Shown here piece after piece: positions 54,196 to 64,000 of a DNA stretch of 64,000 bases (position 1 is its first letter; each line of letters opens with the position of its first letter). The DNA lies in NCBI RefSeq assembly GCF_019578655.1, contig NC_063256.1, forward strand, positions 8,804,001 to 8,868,000, read 5' to 3'. Made by a program: the position numbers and the translations under genes. The notes beneath the pieces were generated by a model. That model was not told the DNA's origin, did not search any database, and was given only the letters and a program-made list of their open reading frames with translations. The stretch is from Ricinus communis (Eukaryota > Streptophyta > Magnoliopsida > Malpighiales > Euphorbiaceae).

Positions 54196-56218
54196 TGTCA
54201 CGACTCACTCTGTGGATTCGTGGCTGACACTAGGGAATGGGTAGGCTTAAGGCCACCGAATCCCGTAGTAAGCCTGACACTCACTAACTCAATCAAATCT
54301 CATCTCAAATTAATATTATTAAAGCCACAAATTATCTTAATAGTTACATTTTACATAATTACTTCGGTCTGCCAGAAAAATTAGGCGAGACCCGAAACTA
54401 CAGAAAATTTACCACTGATATCCCTACTATTACTACTGCGGAGAATTTAAGATTTACCAATTTACATACCAAATCAAACACCACCCGATGATGAAGGATT
54501 CGGGTTACTGAATAAGAGTCGCGGGAAGACTAACAGTCACGAATCTGAAAAACAGTAAATGGAGACTGTCAGTCTCGAGAGTGAGCTAAAATCATATATC
54601 TAGAACAGTTTTCAAACATCTCAATATCACATTATTTAATTTTAAAAATAATTAATAAATCATGCTAACCATACGTGTCATGCCATGCTTACCCAAAAAT
54701 AATTCCACATGCAACGGGACGGAGTACTTCAGTAGAACCCTAATCCCAACTCTAACATCTCGATTTCTTTCAACACTTATGTCTCAACTAACCTCAACTC
54801 TAACATCTCAAACCTCTCATTGCAACAGGACTGGCGCCTAGAGAGCAAAGCTCGACCAGGAACCTTACCTCCAGTCCGGTCACTTAACTCTCAGCCTTGG
54901 CCTTTCGGCTCTCTTATCCAATAAGACTGGCGCCCAGAGAGCAAAGCTCGATCAGGGACCTTTACTCCGGCAACCACGCTCAACTAAGCCCAGAGAGTGA
55001 TGCTCGACCAGGGCAGGTCCTAATCTTTCTTTCTTAAAATTTTTACCTCTTTACCCTTTCCCTATCTCTCTCAGATTTATATTGGAACACTCATCCAATT
55101 CCTATGTTCTACTGTCGTCCCATCCTGAGTCATCATGCAATATTAAAATTGGTGATAAAGGAAAAACATATTTAAATAGTAATTAAAAACATCATGCAAA
55201 TAATAATAATAATTAAATGAAAAATTGAAATTGCAAATGAATAATCACAGTATCAAATCAAATTTTATGCATGAAACGTGCATAAGCAATATATGACTTT
55301 AACTCACTGATTTGGCGACCTCATAACTCTGCTCCGGTGCCTCGGTTGGAGCGAGCCGAACAAACGGACTATCTAGTCACGGAAAACAATTTATCAAAAC
55401 GCTCAAACAATCGATCATTAATCCTAGGTCTAGACTCTTTGGACTGACTGTCTAAGAATCTCGACTTGGGAGAATTCTACCAAAAATCCGGCAGAACCTC
55501 CCCTACAACACGGACATAACCCCCCGTAAAAATAGGTCCAGGACCTGCCAGAAAAACACTTCAATTATTCAACAATTCAAGCAACGGGAGTCGGGTCCCC
55601 AAACTTCACTATTTCCGACTCCGCCACACAACACAAAATACGAGGCAAGCAAACTGACCGACAATTATTTTTGACTCACAAATATTAAATACACAACACA
55701 AAACAATAAGCACAATTCTAAATCAAAGGATTTCCAAGATCAACGGGCCAGAGAAAATTACCGAGACGCTCGGTCGACTCGCCTTCGGCCGCCGGAGTCC
55801 GACTTACGATCCGAACACACATCGGACTCACAACGACACGCTGATGACGATCCCCGCTTCCGATTTTTCGATCCGACCCTCGATCATTCGGAGAGATTTA
55901 CGGACGATCTCGGCCGTCGATTTGCAAACGAAGTCCGATCGCCACAAAACCGGTGCCATTGCGAAGCTTGAGCTGAGGAGAGTCGGGATATATCCTCCGA
56001 TCATCCATAGCTCGCCGGAGCTTGCCGGAAAAGTCGAAAAATGCGGTTGCCTCCACTTCGCTGGAACTCTCTCCTCCGGCCACCAAAACCGACGCCGCCA
56101 CCCCCAAAATGAAGCTCTCTTCGAGGGGAGCCGATCGCCACCAAGATCGGTTACTCTGCGATTCTCGCCGCTTTGTTGCTTGACCCACGCTTGCCTTCCT
56201 CTTCTTCTTCTTCGGCCA

Positions 56219-56252
<34 letters not shown>

Positions 56253-57019
56253 TTCTCTCTCCCCGATCCTTCTTTCTTTCTTTCAATATCGACATTTGAC
56301 CCCTGAACTTTTCCTTATCACAATTTGGTCCCTTAACTTTTTTAATTACTTACAATTTCATTCTATAAAATTTCTAAATAACCCCCAAACTTTTCTTTAG
56401 CCTTTCAATTAAGCCCCTAAATAATTAATTTGGGCCAACTTAGAATTATTGAAAATACACAATTACATAAATACCCCTGACCGGCATATTTATTTGCGAA
56501 AATACCAAACTCACAAATTTCCATTAAAACCCCATAAAAATAAAACTATACTTTCAATCCTTATTCCAAAATAAATTTCCAATTTAGTCCTAACACACAA
56601 TTAAATTAAATAACCAATTTACTAATTATTTTCCAACTTAAATTTTAATACCACTAATCAATTAAAATACCAATTTTTTTAAAATTCTTTTATAAAAGCA
56701 TCCCTTACAATTTCTACCATAAGTTTTTAATATATAATATAATTTTTATGTATATAAATATGCATTTGGGGAAAATTTGAATAACAAAAAAAAAAAAAGA
56801 TTTATTACTCAAATAATTTACTTAATTAACTCCTTAAAAATCAAACTAATTGGATATGGAAAATAACTCATTTATTTATCTAACATTAAAATTCAAAATT
56901 TGTATTTAAAACATTCCAATTAAACCGAATAAAAATAAAGCTAAAATTAACTTAAATAAAAATTCATTATTAATCATTATTAATATTATCTTTATTAAAG
57001 AAAAATTTCAGGTATTACA
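54196..57019 (-). mobile_element. Candidate solo LTR, Ty3/gypsy (Tekay/Del-like)
   Basis: A 2.8-kb block beginning TGTCACGACTC and ending GGTATTACA on the plus strand, i.e. TGTAATACC...GTCGTGACA on the minus strand, the TG...CA form of an LTR. Flanks are ATGAC (54191-54195) and ATAAC (57020-57024), a 4/5 match to a 5-bp target duplication. Internal features familiar from long plant gypsy LTRs are the phrases GGTAGGCTTAAGGCCACC and TTGACCCCTGAACTTTTCC and a GC-rich block at about 55740-56220. No gag-pol, primer-binding site or second LTR is visible, so it would be a recombination remnant. It lies between R1 and R2. Identification rests on terminal motifs and familiarity. Confidence 0.6.
56222..56249. 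repeat. CT dinucleotide microsatellite inside the LTR candidate
   Basis: Twenty-eight bases of alternating C and T. It encodes the Ser/Leu and Arg/Glu runs seen in the overlapping open frames here. Confidence 0.9.
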
Positions 57020-57082
57020 ATAACCGAGATCCATGTTATAAGCATTGTGTTTCACAAATTATAAGATGAACCTAGGTCCATA

Positions 57083-58013
57083 AGTGTCTCACACGTGCGT
57101 CAGACACGACGCGTATCATACATTGATGCATTTTTTTTGAAAAAATAATTTATGTTCATTAATTTTGTATTAAATGTTCATTAACTTATGTTCATTAAAC
57201 TTGTATTGAATGTTCATTATTTAAACATAAAATGTTCATTATTTGTTAACTTAATTTTATTGAAAAGATATGTGTACTACAATATAAATATTTGTAGTAT
57301 AATTTTAGCTTGATTTTTTTTGTTTATCAACTGTGTAAGGACAATTTATATTATGTCTATATTATATATGTTCATTTGAATGAATTAGTAGTATGATTTT
57401 CATTAATGACAAATATCCATTGACAAACTAATAAATATTATGCCTATAAATGATGAATGTTATATCAATCATAAAAAATTTAACATGCATCACAAATAGA
57501 ATAAAAGATTTTATAAATAATAAATATTTTTATTTGAAAATATTGATGAATATTATATATACAGACAATGAATATTGCAGTACCAAATAATAAACATTAA
57601 TATTAACATTGATGAATAATACATCAAAGAAAATGAACATGAACATTAATTTTAATGAATATTAACTTCATAGATAATGAATATTTTAATATAAAAAATT
57701 AATTATTATAGAATATTACATCTAATGGATATTATACATATAGAAAATTAACATTTTAGTACATGTAAATGAATAAAAAATATTAATATGTATATGGTCT
57801 AATAAATTTCTTTTGACATGTGTTACTTTATTCTGATATATATGGTTTTTAATTTTAATATGTGTATTTATTTCTGACACATGAAAGTCAAATATATGTA
57901 TAATTTTTAAAATAATATTAATTTTTATAAATTTATTTTATTATAATTTTAAAAAATTTAAAAAGTAATTAAGAAGTGGGGACAAAAGTCCCTGCATGAT
58001 ACACTTTAAAAGT
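57083..58013 (+). repeat. AT-rich repeat, copy R2
   Basis: Parallel to R1: GC-rich head (GTGTCTCACACGTGCG...), TTCATTA-rich body and the GGACAAAAGTCCC tail at 57980-57992. Longer than R1 and followed directly by R3. Confidence 0.8.
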
Positions 58014-58042
58014 AAAATGCACCATACATTTTAGAAAGAAAT

Positions 58043-58830
58043 TCACCACAATATAAATATTTTTAGTACAACTTTAACTTGATTTTTTTTTGTTTACTAA
58101 GTGTGTAAGAACGATTTATTTTAAATGAATATAGTGGGTATGATTTCTATCAATGACGAATACTCATTGATAAACTAATAAATGTTATGCCTATAACAAT
58201 AAAAGCTTTCATAAATAATTAATATTTTTATTTAAAAATATTGATGAACATTATATATACAGACAATGAATATTGCAATACTAGATAATGAACATTAATA
58301 TTAATATTGATGAATAATATATTAAACGAAATGAACATGAACATTAACCGTAATTAAAATTAAGTTCGTAGACAATGAATATTTTAATTCAAAGAGAATT
58401 AATTATTATAGAATATTATATCTAATGAATATTTTATATATATAAAATGAACATTTTAGTACATGTAAATAAATTTTGTATCTAGTTTAATAAAAACTTT
58501 TTGACATGTGTTATTATATTCTAACACATATAATTTTTAATTTTGACACATGTATTTATTATTGACATGTAAAATTTAAATTTATATATAATTTTATAGT
58601 TTTTCTATTAATTTATTTATAATTTTATATTTTTATATAAATAAAATTTTAAAATATAAAAACTAACAAAAATGTTAAAATATTTAATTTATTATTATTT
58701 TAAAATATTTTAATTTATTATAAAATATTAAAAGATCTATTTAAGTTTATATATAAATTTAATTTTTACTATTATTTATAATTATAATAATTATAATAAT
58801 CATAAAATATGCAGATAAACTATTAGCTTT
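58043..58830 (+). repeat. AT-rich repeat, copy R3 with extended tail
   Basis: Begins at AATATAAATATTTTTAG, matching the interior of R2 rather than its head, and stays parallel through the GACAATGAATATTGC segment. The last 350 bases (58480-58830) resemble the unit 1 insertion at 31860-32635, including the terminal AGATAAACTATTAG. Confidence 0.7.
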
Positions 58831-61011
58831 CATAAATTTATAAAAAGATATTATTTAAAATATTATTTTTGATATAATATTAATTTTAAATTCAACGCTT
58901 AAATCTATTCTACCTAGAAATGAATGTTGGAACTAAAATTTTAGCCACCAAAAGAGGTAGTCTAACATTTTTACGTTCAAGTGACAAGCGGCTGATAATG
59001 TAGAGCTAGACAGACCACTTGCAGTTGAGAGCAGTGTTGAAATTGAAATCTGATGATATTAAGCTAGATTAGTTGAACTTAATGGAGAATGTTGAATCAA
59101 AATCTTTCAGTCAAATTTTGATGATATTGGACCCAATTAATTGCATTTTAAAGGACTGTTGAATACTATCCTGCATCGGAACGAAGCAACAAAAGTTTTT
59201 TTCTAAAAAAAAAAAGAAAACATAATTGTGGAGGAAGCCTAACCAAGTTAGCTTAAGCTATTTTAGTGGAAGTGAGCTCAATTTTAATTGATAAAATCCA
59301 TTTCATTTGAATTAATTTTAAGAAAACTTGTACCAATATTTGTCTACATTGAAATCATATTATTCATGAGTTATGAATTGTGTTACGAATCAATTAAGTT
59401 GGTTCATGAATTATGGGAAATATTTATTTATATCATAACATAATAACAGTTTTTCTTAACATCACAAATCAATCTCTTATGATTTTTTTTTTTTTTTTTT
59501 ATGGAGAGAATTACACAAACAAGCCCCTCTCTGATGAGGCCTTTATAAGTTCAGTGGAAAGATGCAGAAAGAGAGGAGAGACAAGTTTGAAAGAACAGTG
59601 ACATGAACAAGATGCGTTTAAAGAATGTTATAAGTTGTGTGGAAAACCCCCATCAAGAGAAAGTAACAGAAGCGATTCAGCGGCATCAGGATGAGTTGAC
59701 TATGCAAATTTCGGGAAAGGAGTTACATTCTTTGAAGAAAATGAAGCAAGTTCAGGCCTTATGAGAGTTGCCTTATATTGTTCTTTCTATTCGTCATAAT
59801 GTTAAACGCCAAGAAATTTTGATTTTTTTTTTCCTTTGCAGGGTCAATTTAATTTTAGAACACGGTATAATTTCAGTAAGCACTTCTTTTTCGTTTTCCC
59901 ATTGGTTTTTCCAATCTTAGTTGATTTTGATTTTGCTTCGTTTGATTCCTCTCTGTAGTTGTAGCATCATCGACAATTGAGGAACCCACTTACTAGCAGC
60001 TCTGGTCAAGCCACTCGGGGGTGATTTCTTTTCAGATTTGTGGCTTGTGTTGTGTGTGGGCGTGGCATTATTTCCTGATTTGATTACGAATTGTACTTGT
60101 CAGTTGTGCAGAGATGACTGAATCTAGCATTACTAGAATCAAAAGTGTTCCACATTATTCACAAGCTGATCTTGATTCCTTAAAATTCTTTGATCAATAA
60201 TTGATTTGGTCGGTTACCACGGATTCACGGGTTGCTTCACGGGCCTTATATCGAGCATATGTACATTGGAATTCAAGCCAATTCTTGTCTTGATCTATCT
60301 GGTACAAAATTTGAAGCTGTTTCCAACTTCAGTTTATTTACAACCTTATTTATGTCCAATTTCATGCTTTTCGCTCTTTTGATTATAGGATTGTTGTAAT
60401 TCTATCTTTCTTCTTTTCTATATTGGGTTATACATAAAATTGGAAGATTAGAGACAGATTATAGGATAAGGTTAAATTTGTACTCCAAGCACCATTGTCT
60501 CTGGGTAATAATACAATACTGCCTAATTAAACCCCAGGTAAGGCCAATGCACCAGTTACTAGATGGACTTTGATTTATTAAATAAAAATAAATAATGATT
60601 TCTTTTCTAATTATTATTCTCAAATGACAGTTAAAATGTTTTCCTTTATCTGTATTAATGGCTAGACTTGTCACTAATCTTTGCATTGATATTATATATA
60701 TGATGTCATTTAGGTATATGTATTTTGTCATGCCCAGAAACCCTTTTTTTTTTTCTGACAAATATATGCTTTTCGCTTACAACACAAAATTTCACAAGTT
60801 TATGTATATAAATTGACGCATTAACGTTTTGCTATTGTCATAGTGAACTAATCTCTTGCTTACCCTGTAATTATTTTGTTTGTTCACTTACACTATTATC
60901 AATAATAACAAGCAGTGATTTTCACGCAGTTGCATCTGCACCATTATTTTATCTTTGTAGATGTATAAATAGAGTACCCAGTTATTCTCTAATTAATCAA
61001 AGGCAAGTAAA
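58831..61011. other. Intergenic region before the GDSL gene, with a possible gene fragment
   Basis: AT-rich, with a T-run at 59482-59499. At 59505-59765 the composition changes and both forward frames are open for 50 codons or less (one reads HEQDAFKECYKLCGKPPSRE before a stop). This may be a fragment of a gene I cannot name. The GDSL TATA box TATAAATA is at 60964-60971. Confidence 0.4.
60964..60971 (+). promoter_or_regulatory. TATA box of the GDSL gene
   Basis: TATAAATA 48 bp upstream of the start codon, implying a short leader of about 20 bases. Confidence 0.65.
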
Positions 61012-62686
61012 ATGTCTATGAGAGCAGCAGAAATTCCACTCCTTTTATTCATTATATTTTGCTTCCTACCCCTCTTTGTTCAGTCCCAATGCAGAAGAGC
61101 TCCTGTGGTGTTCGCCTTTGGTGACTCCAACACGGACACTGGTGCGTATTTTTCTGGCCTGGGTATGCTTTTTGGAACTCCCAACGGTCGTACATACTTC
61201 AACCGGCCATCTGGCCGATTGTCTGATGGACGTTTGGCCATTGATTTCCTATGTAAGTTCAATATATATATATTTATACAATTTTGCATACATTTTCAGG
61301 CGTTTAAGATCGATGAAGTAAATTTTATGTAGCATTTATGAAATTGCACCCACTAGTGTTTTGTAGCATTGAGGTCTTTGATAACATTCTTTTCCAAAAC
61401 ATTATATTTTGTTTTTTTTTTTTCAGGCGAAAGTTTGAACTCTAGTTACTTGACACCATATCTTGAACCTCTTGGGCCAGATTTTAGAAATGGAGTTAAT
61501 TTTGCGTTTGCTGGTGCTGCCACTTCTCCTAGATTTAAACCTTTTAGCCTGGATGTTCAAGTTCTTCAGTTCACTCACTTCCGCGCTCGCTCACCGGAGC
61601 TAATATTAAAAGGTACACATGCATATATAAGAAAATCTAATGAAAACGAAGTTTCATGCGTAAATCTCATTCATATATGATGAACATCAGAGTTTTGATA
61701 TCCTCTTTTTGTCTTAAATTTAATAGTATTCACATCTAAATGCAGGTCTTTTTTATTATTGTATGATTCCTTTTTGGAGACACAAATAACATAACTTTAG
61801 TATAAGCTCTTTTATTCATTCTCACTTCAGGCCATAATGAATTGGTTAATGAGGAAGATTTCAAGGATGCACTTTACTTAATTGACATTGGGCAGAATGA
61901 TTTGGCTGGTTCATTTGAACATCTTTCATATGAAGAAGTTATCGCAAAGATCCCATCTATCATTGTCGAAATCGACTATGCTATCCAGGTAAACCCTTTG
62001 CATTTCTTTTTCACTAGAAAACCTTTGATGTATATCAAGGCAAGTTTCATGATGGCAAAACAAATTATAGGGTATATATCAGCAAGGAGGAAGGAACTTC
62101 TGGGTACACAATACAGGGCCTCTGGGTTGTTTGCCTAGAATACTTTCCATAACTGAGAAGAAAGCAAGCGATTTTGATGAGCATGGGTGCCTTTGTCCTC
62201 TCAACGATGCTGCTAAGGAATTTAACAAACAGTTGCATGCTCTGTGCGAAGAACTTAGATCTGAATTGGAGGATAGCACCCTTGTCTATGTGGATATGTA
62301 TTCCATCAAGTATGATCTATTCGCCAATGCTGCCACTTACGGTATGAACTCCATGACAATTATCCTCCTGCAAATTGAAGCTACGTAATTGTATTAGTAT
62401 CATCATTAGACATTATTATATGATCGGATAGTTAAGGAATAACTTACGTGCAGGGTTTGAGAATCCATTGATGGCATGCTGTGGACATGGTGGAGCGCCA
62501 TACAACTATAATAAGAACATTACATGTGGGGTAAGTGGGCACAATGTGTGCGATGAAGGATCAAAATACATAAATTGGGATGGAGTTCACTACACAGAAG
62601 CTGCAAATGCAATTGTCGCCTCCAACATACTTTCCACCAATTACTCTACTCCTCAAATCAAGTTTAATTTCTTTTGTAACAAATGA
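61012..62686 (+). CDS. GDSL esterase/lipase, secreted
   Basis: SGNH-fold hydrolase of the plant GDSL family; members deacylate or esterify lipids, cutin precursors and other acyl esters in the apoplast. Five exons: 61012-61252, 61427-61612, 61831-61988, 62071-62341 and 62454-62686, 362 residues, the typical length and exon number. A signal peptide covers residues 1-25 or so, ending VQSQ. Block I is FAFGDSNTDTG with catalytic Ser39 (GDSN rather than GDSL, as in the ENOD8/alpha-fucosidase-like branch). Block II is NFAFAGAA (Gly110), block III IGQND (Asn165), block V WDGVHYT with Asp328 and His331. All catalytic residues are intact. Several N-glycosylation sequons occur. It lies inside the block between unit 2 and the DUF952 relic. 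The substrate cannot be predicted. Confidence 0.95.
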
Positions 62687-63403
62687 AATTCATCTCTGCT
62701 ATATTTGTTAGGAGCCATCTTCTATAATAAGCCAACGACAAAAAATCTAATTGTGAAATTTCCTCCTTATGTTATGGTAACCTGCCTACAATGTATTGGA
62801 CTCCTCATTTTATAATAATAAATTATTTTTCATTTTTCCTTTTCTACTCCCCAATTTTGCGTCCTGGCCCATCTATTATGACTGCTTTCTGGACCGCATT
62901 TGCTAAAATCTTTCTTGAAAAAGATAATTTTAATTTCTCTAGTTTTGGAATTACTTTTTCTTCAAAAAAAAAAAAAAATTATTTAATACGTTTTCATAAC
63001 AGTAAAAGTTTAAATTTAGTTTACAAAAGAATTTAAAAAATCAATTAATATAAAAAAAATCTAAAAATGATATTTTTATATTTAATAGTAATCTCGAGTT
63101 GGTGCTATATTGGCAAGATTCAGATTCTTTTTTATTGGTTGAGAGTCTTGGCTTGATTCATAGTATCTTTAAGTTGAACTAGTCCCATACAAATAAATAT
63201 AAAATATAAAAAATTCTATTAAACCTTGTCTGAAAAATTAGTTCTACAATTAAAATAATAACCATTATTGAATAGTAATCACATATAATAAGAAAAAAGT
63301 GAATACAAAAATAATATTTAATAAATATCACTATATAATTTACTCTCATGTTAAACACAATCTATAGCACCCATGAATTTCCCCTACTATTCCAAGAGTA
63401 GCC
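62687..63403. other. GDSL 3' flank, no supported gene
   Basis: GDSL 3' UTR followed by AT-rich DNA with an A-run near 62966-62978. No recognisable gene. Confidence 0.5.
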
Positions 63404-63826
63404 TTGGACGCTACTCTGGAATTGTATTATGCTGCAAGTTGATGAAAAGAAATTTATACATTTTATGGTCTTAACTTCAAATGTGGTTGTTAAAAGTCGA
63501 AATTATTTTTTTATAAGAATTACACTTCTTCTGTACGTTCTTATTCCTGCTTTATAGACCATCGTCACCTCTATGTATATAATATGGTTGATTTTCTGTT
63601 CTCAAGTAGTCTTTCGCAGCTTGGAGATAGATTTGTGGATGGTAGCATCCTGAAAGATTACTTTATCAGACAGTGACTTCAGCTTTAGTTTACTACATCA
63701 GATGGATTAATATAGGTAGTTGCGGATGTTGACTTAGTATTCACTTACTTTAAACTATATGTAAGATCAGACAGTCATTTCGTTTGCTTACTATTATACC
63801 ATTTCAAAGATTTGTAAAATAAATTT
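63404..63826 (+). pseudogene. Degraded DUF952 gene copy (exons 2-3 and 3' UTR)
   Basis: Relic of the gene at 41387-43167. Positions 63404-63451 match exon 2 (GCTACTCTGGAATTGTAT...CAAGTTGATG) with a +1 frameshift near 63429 and a destroyed splice donor (TTATA for GTATA). Parts of intron 2 are recognisable at 63477-63590 (for example TATAGACCATCG versus TATAGACCATTAG). An AG acceptor and exon 3 follow at 63620 (CTTGGAGATAGAT), then a short deletion, GTGGATGGTA, and a further deletion of about 75 bases. 3' UTR similarity runs to about 63826. Exon 1 was not found. It cannot encode a functional protein. Confidence 0.8.
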
Positions 63827-64000
63827 ACAACCTCACCCATCCTTTCTGCCATCAGTAAGTCACCAATTATATAAAGGTCACTTCTGGAGGGTGAATGAAA
63901 CTCTCCCGATGAATTGATTACTGTTTGCAAAAATTATGGAACCAACTGACTTTTGGCTTTAAACTTAAAGAACCAAAATTGAGCATACCCAAACCAATTG
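63827..64000. other. Right edge of window
   Basis: Non-coding; nothing recognisable. Confidence 0.4.

Noticed and set aside
55828..56400. Overlapping open frames of 75-155 codons on both strands
   Set aside because: They overlap in several frames, are full of Arg/Glu or Ser/Leu runs from a CT microsatellite, and sit in the GC-rich part of the LTR candidate.

Overview
The window is nuclear DNA of a flowering plant, a eudicot. Genes have many short exons with GT/AG introns, the intergenic DNA is AT-rich and full of microsatellites and small transposon remnants, and every recognisable product is a plant protein family. The PII protein keeps the C-terminal glutamine-sensing extension that Brassicaceae have lost, so this is not a Brassicaceae. 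The flavour of the repeats and the gene set would fit Malpighiales (Euphorbiaceae), but that is only an impression.

Layout. 1-8.7 kb holds no gene I can support, only AT-rich DNA with a decayed hAT-type element. At 8.7-9.76 kb (-) is an R2R3-MYB factor of the MYB2/62/78/108/112 group. 9.9-17.5 kb is again without a supported gene. At 17.5-19.9 kb (-) is ECHIDNA, the TVP23 homologue of the trans-Golgi network. At 23.5-25.05 kb (+) is a galactinol synthase with a heat-shock element and an ACGT box upstream. At 27.6 kb (+) is a secreted invertase/pectin-methylesterase-inhibitor-like protein lacking its first cysteine, and at 29.2 kb (+) an intronless P-class PPR protein.

From 31.55 kb to 52.35 kb there is a large tandem duplication. 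Unit 1 (31554-40550) and unit 2 (43502-52346) each carry, on the minus strand, a class I ARF GTPase and a plastid PII signalling protein. The ARF proteins are identical; the PII proteins differ at two residues. A DUF952 gene (41.4-43.2 kb, +) lies between the units. A broken DUF952 copy at 63.4-63.8 kb suggests the original unit was ARF-PII-DUF952 and that about 11 kb now separates the second DUF952 from its neighbours. Unit 2 also carries a clean 510-bp hAT MITE with a perfect 8-bp target duplication; unit 1 has the empty site.

52.35-63.4 kb contains a three-copy AT-rich repeat family, a 2.8-kb candidate solo LTR of Ty3/gypsy (Tekay-like) type lying between two of those copies, and a complete five-exon GDSL esterase/lipase gene (61.0-62.7 kb, +).

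The genes are ordinary eukaryotic neighbours, not an operon. ECHIDNA and ARF both act in Golgi/TGN trafficking, and PII links nitrogen status to arginine and fatty-acid synthesis in plastids, but nothing here shows co-regulation. I found no CRISPR array, tRNA, rRNA or convincing miRNA precursor by eye. Exon boundaries were set by reading splice sites and protein continuity; no alignment or transcript evidence was available.
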